From an uncultured Alphaproteobacteria bacterium (GTDB lineage: Bacteria > Pseudomonadota > Alphaproteobacteria > Rhodobacterales > Rhodobacteraceae), in NCBI GenBank assembly GCA_929200255.1, contig CAKMYZ010000027.1:1-33310 (forward strand): DNA of 33,310 nucleotides, read 5' to 3'. A program made the position numbers and the translations under genes. The notes under the pieces are model-generated. The model was not told the origin of the DNA, ran no database searches, and worked only from the letters and a program-made list of their open reading frames with translations. Positions 31,182 through 33,310 of this stretch are shown here, piece after piece; within the stretch, counting starts at the first letter, position 1, and each line of letters opens with the position of its first letter.

Positions 31182-32276
31182 ATGGCCAAGAGCCGTGGGG
31201 AACCAGACAAGGGCGGACAAGCAGAGGAAGCTTTGAGAGAGTACTTTGCTGAGAATGGTTCTTTTGTCTTGCGTGGCATACCAGTTCGATCTGGCACTGA
31301 GGATGTGACTGACGTCGATCTATGGGTGTATGGCAGGCCGAATGCTTATTCGCGACACATCACGATTGTAGACATCAAGAACAAACGGCGAGGCAAGCCT
31401 TTTGAACGTGCAATTTGGGTCAAGGGTCTTCAAACCATGCTGAGAGCAGATGAGGCTATCTTGGCAACTCAGGGTGCGAAACCATCAGTGTATGAATTTG
31501 CGGCCAAGTCGGATGTACGTGTCATCAGCGGTCCGATTTTTGACGCCGTAGTAAAAAGGTTTTCTGCCGCCCGGGAGCGCATTTCGGCAGAACAGGCAGA
31601 CCATGAATGGAAGAATACAAACATCGACCGCAAGAGTCTGAAGACTATTATTGATGACGCCAAAAGCAATATATCGGACGGAATAACTTTTTCAGCCCTC
31701 AATCGGTGGGTCGATCAGGCTGCAGAACTACTTAGGTTGGCAGTGGAGAGGGAAAGGCATCCGGGACCTATCACGCGCGGTGCGTACCTTATGTGCGCTT
31801 TGGTTGCTATCGGCGCTGATTTTCTTGGTCGAGAGAAGGCGCTTTCAGAAGCGCCACAACGAAAAGCATATTTCAAAAGTGGACTTCTATTTGGCAGTTC
31901 CGAGAAATCCACGGGGAACAGTTTTCTCGACTTTGCAGAGTCTGTTGTCACCGAATTTGCCGACCCTACAGGCGGTATTGCCGCTCAGATTAGAACTGGA
32001 TTTGATAAAGCCGTCCTGAGCATGCCAATCGATGGGCTGATTGAATTTTTTTCGCGTGCTGGATCGGGAGCGCAGCTTCATAAGGGGGCTTTCGGACTAG
32101 AAAAGGAGTGTTACTCGATCAATCTAAAGCACCCTTCAAAAATAGATTCGCTAGAAGCAAAGATCATTATTGGTCTGATCTCAGATTATGCAGGCGTTGC
32201 TCGAAAAGATATATTGGGTGAACAAATGCTTAGCGTTGAGCCGGAAGAAGAAGAACAAGGCTCTCTACCACTGTAA
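31182..32276 (+). CDS. PD-(D/E)xK nuclease-like effector of the two-gene cassette
   Basis: 364 residues. The first ~130 show a restriction-endonuclease core: a helix with E15/E16 (GGQAEEALREYF), a strand with D44-V-D46 (DVTDVDLWVY), then TIVDIKNKRR giving D64-x-K66, and a following helix (ERAIWVKGLQTML). This E...D...(D/E)xK order is that of Mrr/NucS-type nucleases. The rest is helical, with an acidic last stretch (EPEEEEQG). The ATG at 31182 lies 1 nt after the preceding stop with AAGGAAG upstream, so both genes are coupled. I infer a DNA-cutting effector governed by the first protein. The frame stays open for 64 codons after the stop, but with no sign of use. Confidence 0.75.
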   Translation: MAKSRGEPDKGGQAEEALREYFAENGSFVLRGIPVRSGTEDVTDVDLWVYGRPNAYSRHITIVDIKNKRRGKPFERAIWVKGLQTMLRADEAILATQGAKPSVYEFAAKSDVRVISGPIFDAVVKRFSAARERISAEQADHEWKNTNIDRKSLKTIIDDAKSNISDGITFSALNRWVDQAAELLRLAVERERHPGPITRGAYLMCALVAIGADFLGREKALSEAPQRKAYFKSGLLFGSSEKSTGNSFLDFAESVVTEFADPTGGIAAQIRTGFDKAVLSMPIDGLIEFFSRAGSGAQLHKGAFGLEKECYSINLKHPSKIDSLEAKIIIGLISDYAGVARKDILGEQMLSVEPEEEEQGSLPL

Positions 32277-32639
32277 TGCCTGACTTCAGCACTGATCGAG
32301 CCAAGTAGAACAGTTTACCAAGCGAGAGTTCTTGAACAGGCGCAGCTATGTTTCGATTATCATTTGGCAGGCACAACTGAAAAGTTAGACTACTCCTTGG
32401 GTGCTTCGCTGCCTACCACCGAGCTGGCATGGCATAGGAACCCAAACGTAGATTGTTTCAGTTATCGTTGACTTGCCAGCACAGTTGAGGTTACTGAACA
32501 AGTCGTTGCGCGGGACTGGATTCCTTAACCGTGCCCCAATCCGCACACCGCTGATTGCCATCAGGAATTGATTGCAAACGGTGTCGGATTTCTTCGATGA
32601 AGCTCGATGTCCTTTTGCCTTTCATAGAAAGGATTCGAG
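32277..32639. other. Intergenic region before the HNH gene
   Basis: About 360 nt with no gene I can support. The nuclease frame runs open after its TAA (32274-32276) to a TGA at 32469-32471, but without a start codon of good quality. AAAGGA at 32628-32633 is the ribosome site for the next gene. Confidence 0.5.
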
Positions 32640-33149
32640 ATGAATCTTGTAAACCCTTGGCCGGTAGACCCGGTGGAACAAACTGAACTCCTTCAAATGG
32701 AAGAGGCAGTCGAAGCCGCTCAGCGCGAAAGAATGCTGAATTGGCAAGTCGAACTCACAACAATGGATCGTCACGCACGATACCGTGCGAAGCATCAAGC
32801 AAAGCGTCGCTATGACCAAGCGCTGCGACGTGCGATTGAGCACAACGCATTGCCGAAATGGATAACTGACGATCAGTTAAGCTGCATTCTCAAGAGGTAC
32901 GAGAAAGCCGTAGAGCGCGAATTCTGGACAGGTGTACCTCATGATGTACACCACAAAGTCGCTTTGTGCGGCGTGTGTGTGGAAACAGGCAAACACATCG
33001 TTTGCGGACTGCATGTTCCTTGGAACTTGGTTGTTACGACACGCGACGAAAATCGCAAACTTGGCGCCACCGTTCCAAGCGGCCTTCTAGGCGGAACTGA
33101 TCCATTTGGCCCGATCCCAGATGATGGCGACGACAAGATTCCATTCTAA
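32640..33149 (+). CDS. HNH-type endonuclease, phage-like
   Basis: 169 residues. The C-terminal half holds H104-H105 (DVHHKVALCG), then VCGLHVPWNLVV with N129, then N138 (RDENRKLG). This is the phage HNH pattern 'VDH.VPL.G...V.GLHVPWNL.V....N..K'. The N-terminal half is helical and charged (VEAAQRERMLNWQ...KHQAKRRYDQ). AAAGGA precedes the ATG at good spacing. In phages such genes often lie beside the terminase and help DNA cutting during packaging; here it sits at the far end of the element, next to the right attachment site and a terminator. It is the last gene of the element. Confidence 0.7.
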   Translation: MNLVNPWPVDPVEQTELLQMEEAVEAAQRERMLNWQVELTTMDRHARYRAKHQAKRRYDQALRRAIEHNALPKWITDDQLSCILKRYEKAVEREFWTGVPHDVHHKVALCGVCVETGKHIVCGLHVPWNLVVTTRDENRKLGATVPSGLLGGTDPFGPIPDDGDDKIPF

Positions 33150-33165
33150 TCGTCTCTAGCAATGC

Positions 33166-33188
33166 AATGTCGCAGAGACGTTGCAGAA
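33166..33188. promoter_or_regulatory. Candidate integrase arm-type site, right
   Basis: AATGTCGCAGAGA (33166-33178) followed by CGTTGCAGAA matches the left site at 18887-18912 in order and spacing. It lies inside the element, 64 nt from the right repeat. Confidence 0.5.
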
Positions 33189-33203
33189 CCAAGTCCATAA
33201 ACC

Positions 33204-33229
33204 AAAGGTCGCCCCAATGGGCGGCCTTT
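33204..33229. terminator. Terminator between HNH gene and tRNA-Lys
   Basis: AAAGGTCGCCC (33204-33214) pairs with GGGCGGCCTTT (33219-33229) with one G-U pair and a CAAT loop. A-rich and T-rich edges allow use in both directions, ending the HNH transcript and that of the tRNA. Confidence 0.75.
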
Positions 33230-33251
33230 ATCGTCTTGATCTCTAAGACAT

Positions 33252-33302
33252 AAAATGGTGAGCCGTGATGGGTTCGAACCATCGACCTACTGATTAAAAG
33301 TC
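33252..33302. repeat. Right attachment site within tRNA-Lys
   Basis: 51 bp identical to 18711-18761. Here the sequence continues into the 5' half of the tRNA, so this is the copy that keeps the tRNA whole after integration. Confidence 0.9.
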
Positions 33303-33310
33303 AGTTGCTC
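33256..33310 (-). tRNA. tRNA-Lys(UUU), 3' part, cut by window end
   Basis: Read on the minus strand, the end of the window shows ACTGA-CTTTTAA-TCAGT, an anticodon arm with anticodon TTT. The T arm follows (GATGG-TTCGAAC-CCATC), and the 3' end ACGGCTCACCA has an encoded CCA at 33258-33256. The 5' half lies outside the window. Confidence 0.9.

Larger units (their letters stand above)
18711..33302. mobile_element. Integrated phage-satellite-like element at tRNA-Lys
   Basis: A 14.6-kb element bounded by 51-bp identical direct repeats (18711-18761 and 33252-33302) that correspond to the 3' part of a tRNA-Lys(UUU) gene plus four flanking bases. The integrase gene sits just inside the left repeat, and the tRNA lies at the right, the standard layout for tRNA-targeting integrases. 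Gene order: int, alpA-like, AEP primase-helicase, ori-like repeats, coiled-coil 2-TM protein, small phage-like genes, TerS, split TerL, HEPN-like gene, unknown-nuclease pair, HNH. No portal, capsid, tail, lysis or holin gene is visible. I infer a satellite that replicates itself and directs its own packaging into a helper's particle, or a remnant prophage reduced to replication and packaging. The defence-type genes in between are cargo. Confidence 0.8.

Noticed and set aside
32277..32471. A 64-codon continuation of the nuclease frame after its stop (possible readthrough or split gene)
   Set aside because: There is no start codon with a ribosome site and no motif, and an open run of that length is common by chance.

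Overview
The window looks like a stacked set of mobile and defence-type islands in an alphaproteobacterium, most probably a marine Rhodobacteraceae (Roseobacter-type) genome. That assignment rests on moderate GC content, the style of the TniQ/Tn7-like and integrase proteins, and a tRNA-Lys(UUU) gene used as integration site. It is an inference from protein style, not from a marker gene.

Positions 1-10.9 kb hold a Tn7-like transposon core on the minus strand. Reading from right to left: a Ner-like DNA-binding protein (10654-10896), an unlisted 53-residue ORF (10311-10472), tnsA (start reassigned to 10314), tnsB, tnsC and a long TnsD/TniQ-type target selector. A calcineurin-like phosphoesterase (4020-4589) starts one base after tniQ. 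The genes overlap or abut, so this reads as one operon. Beyond it lie probable cargo genes: a ComEC-type metallo-beta-lactamase-fold protein overlapping a 3-TM membrane protein, a 404-residue unknown, and the broken C-terminal end of a reverse transcriptase at the window edge.

Positions 10.9-12.5 kb are a sparsely coding, AT-rich junction with repeats, a hypothetical gene divergent from an XRE repressor, and a small ORF. This stretch may hold the tnsA-side transposon end.

Positions 12.58-18.40 kb carry what I consider the best candidate for an undescribed system. A 778-residue protein has two GHKL ATPase modules (a MutL/MORC/Hsp90-like one at the N-terminus, a histidine-kinase-like one at the C-terminus). 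A receiver-domain protein with a C-terminal zinc knuckle overlaps it by 4 nt. A 229-residue protein of unknown fold follows, and an N6-adenine DNA methyltransferase with its own specificity region converges on them. No recognisable nuclease is present.

Positions 18,711-33,302 form a complete integrated element bounded by 51-bp identical direct repeats derived from the 3' part of tRNA-Lys(UUU). The tRNA copy at the right runs off the window. The element encodes a tyrosine integrase, an AlpA-like excisionase, an AEP primase-SF3 helicase, a likely replication origin (a dense GTGTC(A/G) cluster with 21-nt inverted repeats around an AT-rich core), a coiled-coil 2-TM protein, small phage-like genes, a small terminase, a large terminase split into ATPase and nuclease ORFs, a HEPN-like protein, a two-gene cassette (unknown plus PD-(D/E)xK nuclease) and an HNH endonuclease. 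It has no capsid, portal or tail genes, so I read it as a phage satellite or a phage-derived packaging island carrying defence cargo.
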